Part shown: positions 1 to 9,179 of the stretch, piece by piece | How the letters are laid out: the number at the start of each line of letters is the position of its first letter | Position numbering within the stretch: the stretch's first letter is position 1 | NCBI RefSeq assembly: GCF_034479515.1 | Contig: NZ_CP140152.1 | Span: forward strand, 930,001-994,000 | Direction: 5' to 3' | Source: Duganella zoogloeoides | Lineage (GTDB): Bacteria > Pseudomonadota > Gammaproteobacteria > Burkholderiales > Burkholderiaceae_D | Length of the DNA stretch: 64,000 nucleotides | Made by a program: the position numbers and the translations under genes | Notes under the pieces: model-generated | The model's input: the letters and a program-made list of their open reading frames with translations, nothing else | What the model was told of the DNA's origin: nothing | Databases searched by the model: none

Positions 1-950
1 ACGATCCTGATCAGGTAATAATAAACATGGAACATGGGGAAAGCCTTCAAGCCCATGTTGCCGAGTTCTTGATAGTACTTCTTGAACACAGCAGGCTTCT
101 TGTCGGCGTGATAAGCCAACCACGGGAACGAGTAGTTTGCGATATCACGCAAGATGCCGGCCAATGCGCCTTTATGTGTCTTGTCTATCGATTTGGCGAT
201 GGTGACGACGCCGGTCATCATGTGGATGCGGGCATCTATCGTGTATTCGCCAGGCGTGTATTTGCCTTTTTCGGTGCTTGAGTGACCGAAATCGGGCGCC
301 TCGTCCGCCCGGCACAGCGCAATGATTTCCGGCGTGAACACACCGTTGTGCTTCAAAATGATATTACCGACCAAGTGCAACTGATAAAACAGAGAACCAT
401 CAAATTCCGATGACTCCAGCGCCAATGCGGGCTGACGAGCCACAGTCAGACCAGCCAGAACACACGAACGGCGGAAGAAGAATGCCAGGCTATCGAGTCC
501 CGCTGGCATAAAGCGCTCATCCGGGAAATATTTTACAGTTTGCACGACATTGTCAGGGGTACCATTGAACCAGCCATAGCCGCGCAAAATGACACCGACA
601 TCTTCATTGCGTGCAATGACTTCGGAAAGGTTCTTCAGCGCGCCAGGACACAGCACGTCGTCATTTCCAAGGAAGACGCAGTAGTCGCCACTCGCGGTTT
701 TCAACAACTGGCGCAAATTACGGTCAAATCCGAGATTGGTGGCATTTTCGTGATAAACGATCAGGTCGCCATGAATGCTTTGATATTCCCGGGCGATCGC
801 ACCAATTTCCTGACGCTGAGGAGAAACATCTTCGCAGATGACGATTTCAAATAAATACTCTTTTTGACTGACCACAGAGTCCAGGACTTGCTTCAGATAT
901 TTTGCTCTATTATAGGAAGGGATGCAAACTGATAATCTAGGGGATTTCAT
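1..950 (-). CDS. Glycosyltransferase family 2 (3' end outside window)
   Basis: GT-A fold glycosyltransferase; 316 codons are visible from the ATG at 950 and the frame stays open to the window edge, so the C-terminus is missing. The N-terminus carries the family 2 signature SVCIPSYNRAKYLKQVLDS, an acidic ICED stretch, and a FLGNDDVLCPGAL segment whose NDD is the expected metal/nucleotide-sugar binding acidic motif. No signal peptide or membrane helix is seen in the visible part, so it probably acts on the cytoplasmic face, adding a sugar to the lipid-linked repeat unit. It is the last visible gene of the minus-strand polysaccharide operon, 90 bp after the polymerase gene. Donor and linkage cannot be read from sequence. 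Confidence 0.85.
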   Translation of the reverse strand, partial: MKSPRLSVCIPSYNRAKYLKQVLDSVVSQKEYLFEIVICEDVSPQRQEIGAIAREYQSIHGDLIVYHENATNLGFDRNLRQLLKTASGDYCVFLGNDDVLCPGALKNLSEVIARNEDVGVILRGYGWFNGTPDNVVQTVKYFPDERFMPAGLDSLAFFFRRSCVLAGLTVARQPALALESSEFDGSLFYQLHLVGNIILKHNGVFTPEIIALCRADEAPDFGHSSTEKGKYTPGEYTIDARIHMMTGVVTIAKSIDKTHKGALAGILRDIANYSFPWLAYHADKKPAVFKKYYQELGNMGLKAFPMFHVYYYLIRI

Positions 951-1040
951 ATTTTTCCAAAAAATTCTATGCCATCTGAATGGCTATTTAGCTACTGATG
1001 TTTTATGCAAGCGTCGTAGTTGTCGCCCAGTTAAATTTTT

Positions 1041-2324
1041 TCATGCTGATGCTGATGCTGCTATGGTCTTGCTGCCGGGGCGGCGTGAATGAATGGGCAG
1101 GAAAATTATCGCTGCGATGAAAATGAATATGAACGCAGATAACACGACATCATTCACGGCATGGTCAGGGCCCAGAATGAGCAGGAACGATTTATAGTAG
1201 AAGAACGCAATGACAATAAATCCAAGTCCCAATCTCTTCATCTGGTTTAGTGCCCGGTTCAGCAAGCCTATGATTGCGCCTACCACAAACGATAATATGG
1301 TTGTCAGTACCGGGCTTTGTGTCAGCAACAGCCATAACACGTTGTAGCGGAATGTTGGGCCGAACAAGAGATCATTTTTATTAACTACTTCATTGATTGC
1401 ATAGCCGTAATTCAGCGGTGCCGCATCCCAACTGACCACGCGAAAAGATGCCAAAAGCGAACCAAACAGCTGATAGAAAAATCCCTGAGGTGGCAATAGA
1501 TCAATTGTATCGTCGACAAACGCCATATAGTAAACGTCGCCCGAGGCAAGCAGCCTTGTCATCAAACCGCCTATCATTGCTCCAATGTCGGTCGTGCCCA
1601 ACACCACCGAGAACATCATGAGCATTACAACGATTCCACCCAAAGTCAGAAGAAATTTTTTCTTGAATGAAAGCGGTGTCGTTCTGCCGTTGGTCAAGAA
1701 ATAAATAAATATATAGAACAAGAAAAATGCCTTGTAGCCGCTTAATGCACCGAACATTATGCTGATCAGAAACAGCAGGCGTTCAATTTTGGAATTCGGC
1801 TTACCGGTGATTTTTTTCTTCACATAATAAAACAGAACGAACAGCGCCGTGGCAACTTGCGACAGACGCAGCATGACCCCAAAGCCACCGGCAGACGCGT
1901 CGTTACGGCTTTCTAGCAGTAGCGGAATTCCGTTGGTAACATATACCATCAGGTTCGCCCCAATGGCGATGATCATCGTAAACAGCATCCCGAATTTAAG
2001 TTGTTTGACGAATTGCTCCGAAGGTGTCTGCACCTGAAATGTCGGTTGCGGTCGTGCAAACAGTAAAATTCCTAAAAGCAGTGCTGCTTCCGAAAATATG
2101 TAAGTCAGCGTGTAGTACATCTTTATTTCGTTGTACATCGCCAGAAAAATTACATTGGCCGTGCAAATCGAATTGGTAAAAATAACGTAGAAATAAAGCG
2201 GATCCAATATTGACTGGACAGTTTTCCAGAACAATAGCCGATATAGCAAAAAAAGCCCCAGCCATAGCGCAATATATGCCTCCATGTGTTGAAGCGCCAG
2301 AAGGGAAAATTCAAGGGTTGTCAT
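1041..2324 (-). CDS. Wzy-like polysaccharide repeat-unit polymerase
   Basis: 427 aa, very hydrophobic, with about ten or more predicted membrane helices and one long polar loop (roughly residues 255-340), which is the usual layout of O-antigen/EPS polymerases (Wzy). Wzy proteins join lipid-linked repeat units in the periplasm. Primary sequence conservation in this family is low, so the call rests on topology, length and position between flippase, glycosyltransferase and acetyltransferase genes. The C-terminus ends in an Ala-Ser alternation encoded by a short GCTGAT tandem repeat on the plus strand. Codon use is AT-richer than in the metabolic genes of the window, as is usual for strain-specific polysaccharide genes. 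An O-antigen ligase is the main alternative. Confidence 0.72.
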   Translation of the reverse strand: MTTLEFSLLALQHMEAYIALWLGLFLLYRLLFWKTVQSILDPLYFYVIFTNSICTANVIFLAMYNEIKMYYTLTYIFSEAALLLGILLFARPQPTFQVQTPSEQFVKQLKFGMLFTMIIAIGANLMVYVTNGIPLLLESRNDASAGGFGVMLRLSQVATALFVLFYYVKKKITGKPNSKIERLLFLISIMFGALSGYKAFFLFYIFIYFLTNGRTTPLSFKKKFLLTLGGIVVMLMMFSVVLGTTDIGAMIGGLMTRLLASGDVYYMAFVDDTIDLLPPQGFFYQLFGSLLASFRVVSWDAAPLNYGYAINEVVNKNDLLFGPTFRYNVLWLLLTQSPVLTTILSFVVGAIIGLLNRALNQMKRLGLGFIVIAFFYYKSFLLILGPDHAVNDVVLSAFIFIFIAAIIFLPIHSRRPGSKTIAASASA

Positions 2325-2366
2325 GTTAGTTGGTATTTTTAACCGAAAGACACAAGTCCGGCATGA

Positions 2367-3050
2367 TTAGATTTTCTTCCACGTGCCCGACTCTTTATCG
2401 AATCGTTTGATGGCTTTGGCGGGCGCCCCGGCGACCATCGTCGCTGCCGGCACATCGCCCTTGACCACGCAATTAGCACCAATTACAGCGCCCGCACCGA
2501 TTCTGACAGGTCCCAAAATAATGACGTTATCACCGATCCACACATTGTCTTCGATGATGACATCGCCGCGCTTTGCCAGTTCACGTTCTGCAGGCGGTTC
2601 CTCGGGACGACTCTGGCCCACGCCTGTGTAACGGCCGTGGTTATGATCGGAAACGTGGACGCGGCTGCCGAACAGGACACCGTTGCCTATTTCAATCTTA
2701 TTGACGCTGGTAATATGGACATCCAATGAGAAAGAAACATTGTCGCCGATAGTAATCGTCGGGGAAAATGATTGATGACGGTAATGCTGAACCGCCTCCA
2801 GCCATAATCCACCATAAATGGAAACGCCGCTGCCCATGGAAATACATTGGGTACCACGAATGGAACAGCGCGGGCCGATATTCAAGCCTGGGGCTTTGAG
2901 CAAATGCGCGTACACTTTGTTGCGCAACCGCGAAAAGATCCATGCGCACAGCATGTACAGCGCCCATGGCAGCGGCTCTGATGTGAACTGCTTAATGCGT
3001 CGAGCCAGCTTGCCCTGCTTCGCACGAGGCATATTCTCTGAATCAGACAT
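2367..3050 (-). CDS. Hexapeptide-repeat acyltransferase (WbbJ/colanic-acid type)
   Basis: 227 aa protein of the left-handed beta-helix acyltransferase family, which transfers acetyl (or another acyl) from CoA to a sugar hydroxyl. The helix is built from imperfect hexapeptides through roughly residues 60-210 and ends in the typical closing segment MVAGAPAKAIKRF. The catalytic-histidine region is seen in HVSDHNHGRYTG. The ATG at 3050 overlaps the end of the upstream glycosyltransferase by 8 nt, indicating translational coupling in the polysaccharide operon. Likely role: O-acetylation of a repeat-unit sugar in the cytoplasm. The acceptor is unknown. Confidence 0.85.
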   Translation of the reverse strand: MSDSENMPRAKQGKLARRIKQFTSEPLPWALYMLCAWIFSRLRNKVYAHLLKAPGLNIGPRCSIRGTQCISMGSGVSIYGGLWLEAVQHYRHQSFSPTITIGDNVSFSLDVHITSVNKIEIGNGVLFGSRVHVSDHNHGRYTGVGQSRPEEPPAERELAKRGDVIIEDNVWIGDNVIILGPVRIGAGAVIGANCVVKGDVPAATMVAGAPAKAIKRFDKESGTWKKI

Positions 3051-3996
3051 CTTGAGTCTGCCCTAAAATTTTTGTTCTATAAAAATCATAAGCGACACGG
3101 GCACCCAGAATTCCTGCGTAAGCCGCTGCCACGAACGGCAATAACAAGCGCGATGCCAGTCCATCTCGCCAGCGATTATACGTAAACGCTTGCATGCCTA
3201 CTACGGCGCGACGCCATATCGGCATGCCGATCATTGCGTGTTTACGGGAGTGGTAAATGTTTTTTCTTAATTTTAAAACATTGCTCTGGGTATGCGATGT
3301 ATTCGTAGTATGGATGCGGTATTTTGCCACCGGTTGATTCAGGTAGCGCAGAGAATCTTTCGAGCTCAGGAGATAATACAGCTGCATGTCCTCGCTGAAT
3401 ATTTCCAGATTTAATACGGAACTGCCATCCGGTTTCAGTATTCCCTCGCGCCGACACATCAACACGGAGCCATAGATATTCCAGCGGAAAATCAGTTCCC
3501 AAGGCAGCGTACGGGGATCGCACAATGCCACGCGCGAACTCGGTTTGCCGATCTCGCCAATGGCGCTGGCGCCCGTGATTTTGCTCTGCGCATCGATTGG
3601 AATCGCATCGCCGAATACGGCCATGACACCAGGCTCGTTAAGCAAGCTCAAACGTGCTGCGATGGAACCGGGTAGCAGTACATCATCACTGGCTACGATC
3701 GCAATAATATTGCCGGTACTGTTGCGCAGCAGTCGGTCAAAAGTGTGGGTAATTCCGGCATTTTCCTGGCGTTGGAATTCGATGCGTGCAAAGCGGCTAC
3801 CGTGCGTTTCCTTCCACTGCTGCGCCACCTGAAAGCCATTATCCGAAGAACCATCGTCGATGAGCAAAAGCTCGATGTTTGAGGGGTCCTGTTGCAGGAC
3901 GCCGTCAAGACATTCGACAATATACGCGGCATGGTTATAAAGCGGGATTAACACCGAGGTGAGTTGCCTGGTCCCGTGCGAATTTAAACTAGACAT
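3043..3996 (-). CDS. Glycosyltransferase family 2
   Basis: 317 aa inverting GT2 enzyme. The N-terminal GT-A domain has SVLIPLYNHAAYIVECLDG, the acidic LLIDDGSSD motif (donor binding) and IIAIVASDDVLLPGSI, the DXD-equivalent. The last 70 residues are basic and amphipathic, suitable for membrane association. It overlaps the flippase gene upstream and the acetyltransferase downstream by 8 nt each, so it belongs to one translationally coupled block. It should add one sugar of the repeat unit on undecaprenyl-PP. Donor specificity cannot be predicted. Confidence 0.88.
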   Translation of the reverse strand: MSSLNSHGTRQLTSVLIPLYNHAAYIVECLDGVLQQDPSNIELLLIDDGSSDNGFQVAQQWKETHGSRFARIEFQRQENAGITHTFDRLLRNSTGNIIAIVASDDVLLPGSIAARLSLLNEPGVMAVFGDAIPIDAQSKITGASAIGEIGKPSSRVALCDPRTLPWELIFRWNIYGSVLMCRREGILKPDGSSVLNLEIFSEDMQLYYLLSSKDSLRYLNQPVAKYRIHTTNTSHTQSNVLKLRKNIYHSRKHAMIGMPIWRRAVVGMQAFTYNRWRDGLASRLLLPFVAAAYAGILGARVAYDFYRTKILGQTQDV

Positions 3997-5254
3997 GTTT
4001 GGTTTCCATTTTGTTCATTTCATTTCTGACTAGTATCCACATGGCAATCCAATATAGTAAATAGTTGGCAGCATATGCCATCGCGACGCCCTGGAAACCA
4101 TATATTTTGGAAAGCATCACAGTAAAACCGTAAAAAGAAAGTGAAAAAATTACTTCTGTCAGGACAAAGGCGCGAACCATGGCTCTTCCCAGCATGATGT
4201 AACTGAGGATCCATGAACCAATTTTCAAAATATCGCCAGTTAGTTGCCAGAAAAATAACTCTCGCATGGGTGCAAAATCCTTGGAGAATAATTTTTCAAT
4301 AATGAAGTCGCGTAAAAAATACATCACAACTGCGCCAAGTATAACCATTGGTAGCACTACGCTATAGACCTTGGCAATCTCTTTGCCCAGTTCCGTGCGC
4401 GTCTTGATTTCGGCCAGGCGTGGAAGGTAATACATGGATAATGTGAGCGTAATCAGCATCAAATAAATCTCGCTGATTTTCCAGGAGGCTTGCCAGTAGC
4501 CGGCGGCATCCAGGCCCAGGGTCTGCGACAAATGATTTCGGATGAACATGAAGGCGAGGGGAGACATGATGGCACTTGTCAGACCCATCAATCCGAATCC
4601 CGACAGTTCTTTTACAACCGGCCGGTCGAGCTTGCCCCATAAGTACGCGGCCTTGAACCAGCCGCGGCGCGCTACCAGCGCGCCCGTTGCCAGCAACGAT
4701 GCAGCGGGACTGATGGCGATGGCCAGCAGAGCGCCGTACAGGCCTCCCAGATAGGTCAGCGCACCCACTACCAGCAGGCTGAGGAGGCTGCCCACGATAT
4801 TGGCGCTGACATAGGTGACCACGTCCTTTTTACCATTGATAATGGCAAGCAGGAGATTATTCAGGGCAATCGCTGGCAGAGCAAGGCCAAGTCCTATGAA
4901 CACTGTATCCATATCGGCACGCTCCAGCAACTTTCCTGACAGCCATTGATGGGCGACGATAAACAGCAGGCTTGCCACCAACGTAGCCGACAGGGTCAGC
5001 TTTACTGCTGTTTGCCAGATAGTATGCTGCTGCGATTGATTGTCAAAATGCTGTGCAGTACCCTTGGTAACCCCGGGGCCCATCACGCCACCACTCAAGC
5101 TCAAGGCGACGGCAAGGGCGTTTTGAAATTGCCCTATCACCGCATAACCGGATGGTCCCACGTACAGTGCAAGCACCTTGTTCAGGATCATTGCGGCACC
5201 GACCTTTACTACAACGGCAATACCGTTCAGCAGGCTTGATTTAACTAGACTCAT
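3989..5254 (-). CDS. wzx: Wzx-type lipid-linked oligosaccharide flippase
   Basis: 421 aa with about twelve predicted membrane helices and the N-terminus typical of WzxE/O-antigen translocases (LLNGIAVVVKVGAAMILNK, then a glycine-rich ALYVGPSGYAVIGQFQN). MOP-superfamily flippases move undecaprenyl-PP-linked repeat units across the inner membrane for Wzy. Its ATG overlaps the stop of the decayed aminotransferase upstream (ATGA at 5251-5254), so translation once was, or still is, coupled to that reading frame. Downstream it overlaps the GT2 gene by 8 nt. Length and topology are normal, and there is no sign of damage. Confidence 0.88.
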   Translation of the reverse strand: MSLVKSSLLNGIAVVVKVGAAMILNKVLALYVGPSGYAVIGQFQNALAVALSLSGGVMGPGVTKGTAQHFDNQSQQHTIWQTAVKLTLSATLVASLLFIVAHQWLSGKLLERADMDTVFIGLGLALPAIALNNLLLAIINGKKDVVTYVSANIVGSLLSLLVVGALTYLGGLYGALLAIAISPAASLLATGALVARRGWFKAAYLWGKLDRPVVKELSGFGLMGLTSAIMSPLAFMFIRNHLSQTLGLDAAGYWQASWKISEIYLMLITLTLSMYYLPRLAEIKTRTELGKEIAKVYSVVLPMVILGAVVMYFLRDFIIEKLFSKDFAPMRELFFWQLTGDILKIGSWILSYIMLGRAMVRAFVLTEVIFSLSFYGFTVMLSKIYGFQGVAMAYAANYLLYWIAMWILVRNEMNKMETKHV

Positions 5255-5631
5255 TGTTTAAACGCACGTACGCCCGAGGCAATCAGTGCTCGGGTGATGT
5301 TGAAAGTACGGGCGCCAGGCTCGACCGGTGCCACGGGGCGCTCCGCATTGAGTAACGGCGAGTCAGGTCGCAATAGACGTGTTGGTTGGCACAATGATTT
5401 CGTCGCCAGGTTCCACATCCATGACGCGCAATGCCAGGTGCGTTGCGTCAAGCCCGTTGACCAGGCCCCTGCACTGGGTGGCACCGTAAAACTGTGCATA
5501 TTCGGCTTCGAACGCCGCCACTTCGGCGCCGCCGATGTAATATCTGCTATGCAAGACCTGCTGTATGGCCGAGTAATCTCGGTCTGGCATTCGATATAGG
5601 CAGCTTTCAGGTCCAAGAAGGGAACAGTCAT
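5251..5631 (-). pseudogene. Decayed DegT/DnrJ/EryC1 sugar aminotransferase fragment
   Basis: Starts [14 protein letters not shown] at the ATG at 5631, the same start as the intact FdtB-like aminotransferase at 39044-40165. After about 22 codons the homologous reading moves to another frame (AIQQVLHSRYYIGGAEVAAF through PGDEIIVPTNTSIAT), where a TGA replaces the Trp codon of the IATW motif. The homology continues past that stop as LAVTQCGA and then shifts frame again to RPVAPVEPGARTFNI. Everything beyond about residue 115, including the PLP-lysine region, is gone. Two frameshifts, one nonsense codon and a large 3' truncation make a sequencing error unlikely. The surviving end still gives an ATGA overlap with wzx. 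It would have been a PLP enzyme making an aminodeoxysugar nucleotide. Confidence 0.85.
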
Positions 5632-5883
5632 GCTCATGCCTTCGCGGGCACTGGGAACTTCGGCAGGGCGACCGTCTTGCAGGCGTCGACATAAAAGTTG
5701 TTGATGATAATTGACATATCGTAAATCAAGAATGAAACGGGCGTCGCCCACTGACCTTAGCGCCATAAATTGTTCGCAGCAGCAACAGCAACGCCAACAA
5801 CCGCGCATGCGGAGGGAACTAGCAAGAATTTCGGCAAACACATAACTTAGGGCAACAAAACGGCATTGCACACCTTAACAGTA
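5632..5883. other. Spacer with probable gene debris upstream of the DegT remnant
   Basis: About 250 bp between rmd and the aminotransferase remnant. On the minus strand a short frame ends ...FVPAKA just before the remnant start (TGA overlapping its leader), and other short frames run into stops. This looks like the leftover 3' end of another gene lost together with the aminotransferase, but I cannot assign a family. No clear promoter or terminator was seen. Confidence 0.35.
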
Positions 5884-7844
<1,961 letters not shown>

Positions 7845-7892
7845 TTAGTTAAAAATAAATATTTTTCAATGCTACTAATGCTGATTTGATGA

Positions 7893-9104
7893 TTATCTTG
7901 ATCGTACCAGGGCCTTCAATTCATCCCATTGGGCTTTACCCTCGGGATCGGCGAGAAGTTTTTTTCGCTTTTCTAACATAAAGGATAATCCTATCGCCGC
8001 AAACAAACCCAGTATTGCGGAAAGCAGAATGAGCATCACGCGTTTTGGCTTGAATTTACGTTCCGGTTCCATTGCAGGATCGAGTACTTGCACCAAGGCT
8101 GTATCCTTGGCTTCTTCAAGGCGTGCCATTTCATATTGTTTTGCAAGCAACTCGTAGAGCATCTGGTAATATTTTACATCACGTAATATCTTTATATTTT
8201 CCAGGCCAACCTGTTTGATCGAACCCTCCGCCTTATCGCTATCGATGGCCGGACGGCCATTTTCCAGCCTGGACAGTTCGGCACGCAAGCTGCTGAGCTC
8301 TTCCTGGGCGCGTTTGAACTCGGGGTTGTTAATTGTGACAAACGCCCTCATCGAGCTCAGCTGAATTTCCTTGGCCGAAATCTGGGCGCGCAGACGGCCC
8401 ACGGTCTCGACGATGGCGCGGCTATCGGCGTCGACACTGATTACCCCGTGGGTATCAAGGGCGCCCTTCAGCGCCATTTCGGCTTTGGCAAGATTATCCT
8501 TGGACTGCTCTAGCTGCCGCTCGAAGAATACCCGGCGCTGCGACGCCTCGGTAACGGCAAGCACCTTGGTCAAATTCACCAACTCAGTTACATATCCGTT
8601 GGCAAGTTTGGCGACGAGTGTCTTGTCTTCGTCCTCCACGTCGATCGTGATGAGTCCGTCTTTCCCCGCGACGATATTGCTGTTAGCTTCGAGAATGGTA
8701 CGCGCCTTTTCCCGCGACTCCACGTCATACACTTTTTTCAGGTCAAATTTTTCAACCAGTTTATCCGATACGCTACGGCTTTTTAACATGCCTACGTAGA
8801 GATCATTGGGATTCTTCAGACCTGCTGCTCCGGCCAAGGCACCCGCCGCGCCGCCCAGCTGCGACAGCAGGGCCGATGCCCCGGATTGCGCTTGCTGCGG
8901 TGGCAATAGCTTCGCATTCGCCTTATACACACTCGGCAGGGCAAAGCTGATTCCAGCCCCCAGAATGGCTGCCACTACCGGTAGCCCAAAAATCAGTTTT
9001 TTGTGCTTTGCCAAAACAACCAGGATATAGAGCAAGCTAAAGTCGCGTTCGCTCGTGTCCCCGGTATCCGGTAACGAAGGGGGTTGTATCTGATTAATAC
9101 TCAT
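7893..9104 (-). CDS. Wzz/PCP polysaccharide chain-length or co-polymerase protein
   Basis: 403 aa from the ATG at 9104 (MSINQIQPPSL); a longer frame upstream starts from a TTG inside a hairpin and is unlikely. One membrane helix near residues 35-60, a large periplasmic coiled-coil-rich domain, and a second helix near the C-terminus (LILLSAILGLFAAIGLSFML) preceded by a proline-containing FKPKR stretch give the standard polysaccharide co-polymerase layout. No Walker motifs or C-terminal Tyr cluster, so no BY-kinase domain is fused, unlike Wzc. Acts with the OPX encoded just upstream and with Wzy to set chain length and export. Confidence 0.88.
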   Translation of the reverse strand: MSINQIQPPSLPDTGDTSERDFSLLYILVVLAKHKKLIFGLPVVAAILGAGISFALPSVYKANAKLLPPQQAQSGASALLSQLGGAAGALAGAAGLKNPNDLYVGMLKSRSVSDKLVEKFDLKKVYDVESREKARTILEANSNIVAGKDGLITIDVEDEDKTLVAKLANGYVTELVNLTKVLAVTEASQRRVFFERQLEQSKDNLAKAEMALKGALDTHGVISVDADSRAIVETVGRLRAQISAKEIQLSSMRAFVTINNPEFKRAQEELSSLRAELSRLENGRPAIDSDKAEGSIKQVGLENIKILRDVKYYQMLYELLAKQYEMARLEEAKDTALVQVLDPAMEPERKFKPKRVMLILLSAILGLFAAIGLSFMLEKRKKLLADPEGKAQWDELKALVRSR

Positions 9105-9150
9105 GTGCTGTTTATACTGTAAAGACCAACTGGAAAGTATGAGGCTGAAT

Positions 9151-9173
9151 GCAGGCTTGAAGCTCAAGCCTGC
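9151..9173 (-). terminator. Intercistronic hairpin between OPX and Wzz genes
   Basis: A perfect 10-bp inverted repeat (GCAGGCTTGA / TCAAGCCTGC) with a 3-nt loop lies 7 bp after the OPX stop codon and 46 bp before the Wzz start. There is no U-run on the minus strand, so it may be a weak terminator or an mRNA-stabilising/processing hairpin that sets the relative yield of the two proteins. Confidence 0.5.
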
Positions 9174-9179
9174 CTTTCA

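Noticed and set aside
1041..1075. GCTGAT tandem repeat as phase-variation tract at the polymerase 3' end
   Set aside because: Only about three six-base units, in frame and at the very C-terminus, so slippage would not change the reading frame.
5251..5871. 206-codon frame over the DegT remnant as an intact gene
   Set aside because: Only scattered segments in this frame match the aminotransferase family; the homology changes frame twice, so it is a decayed gene rather than a new protein.
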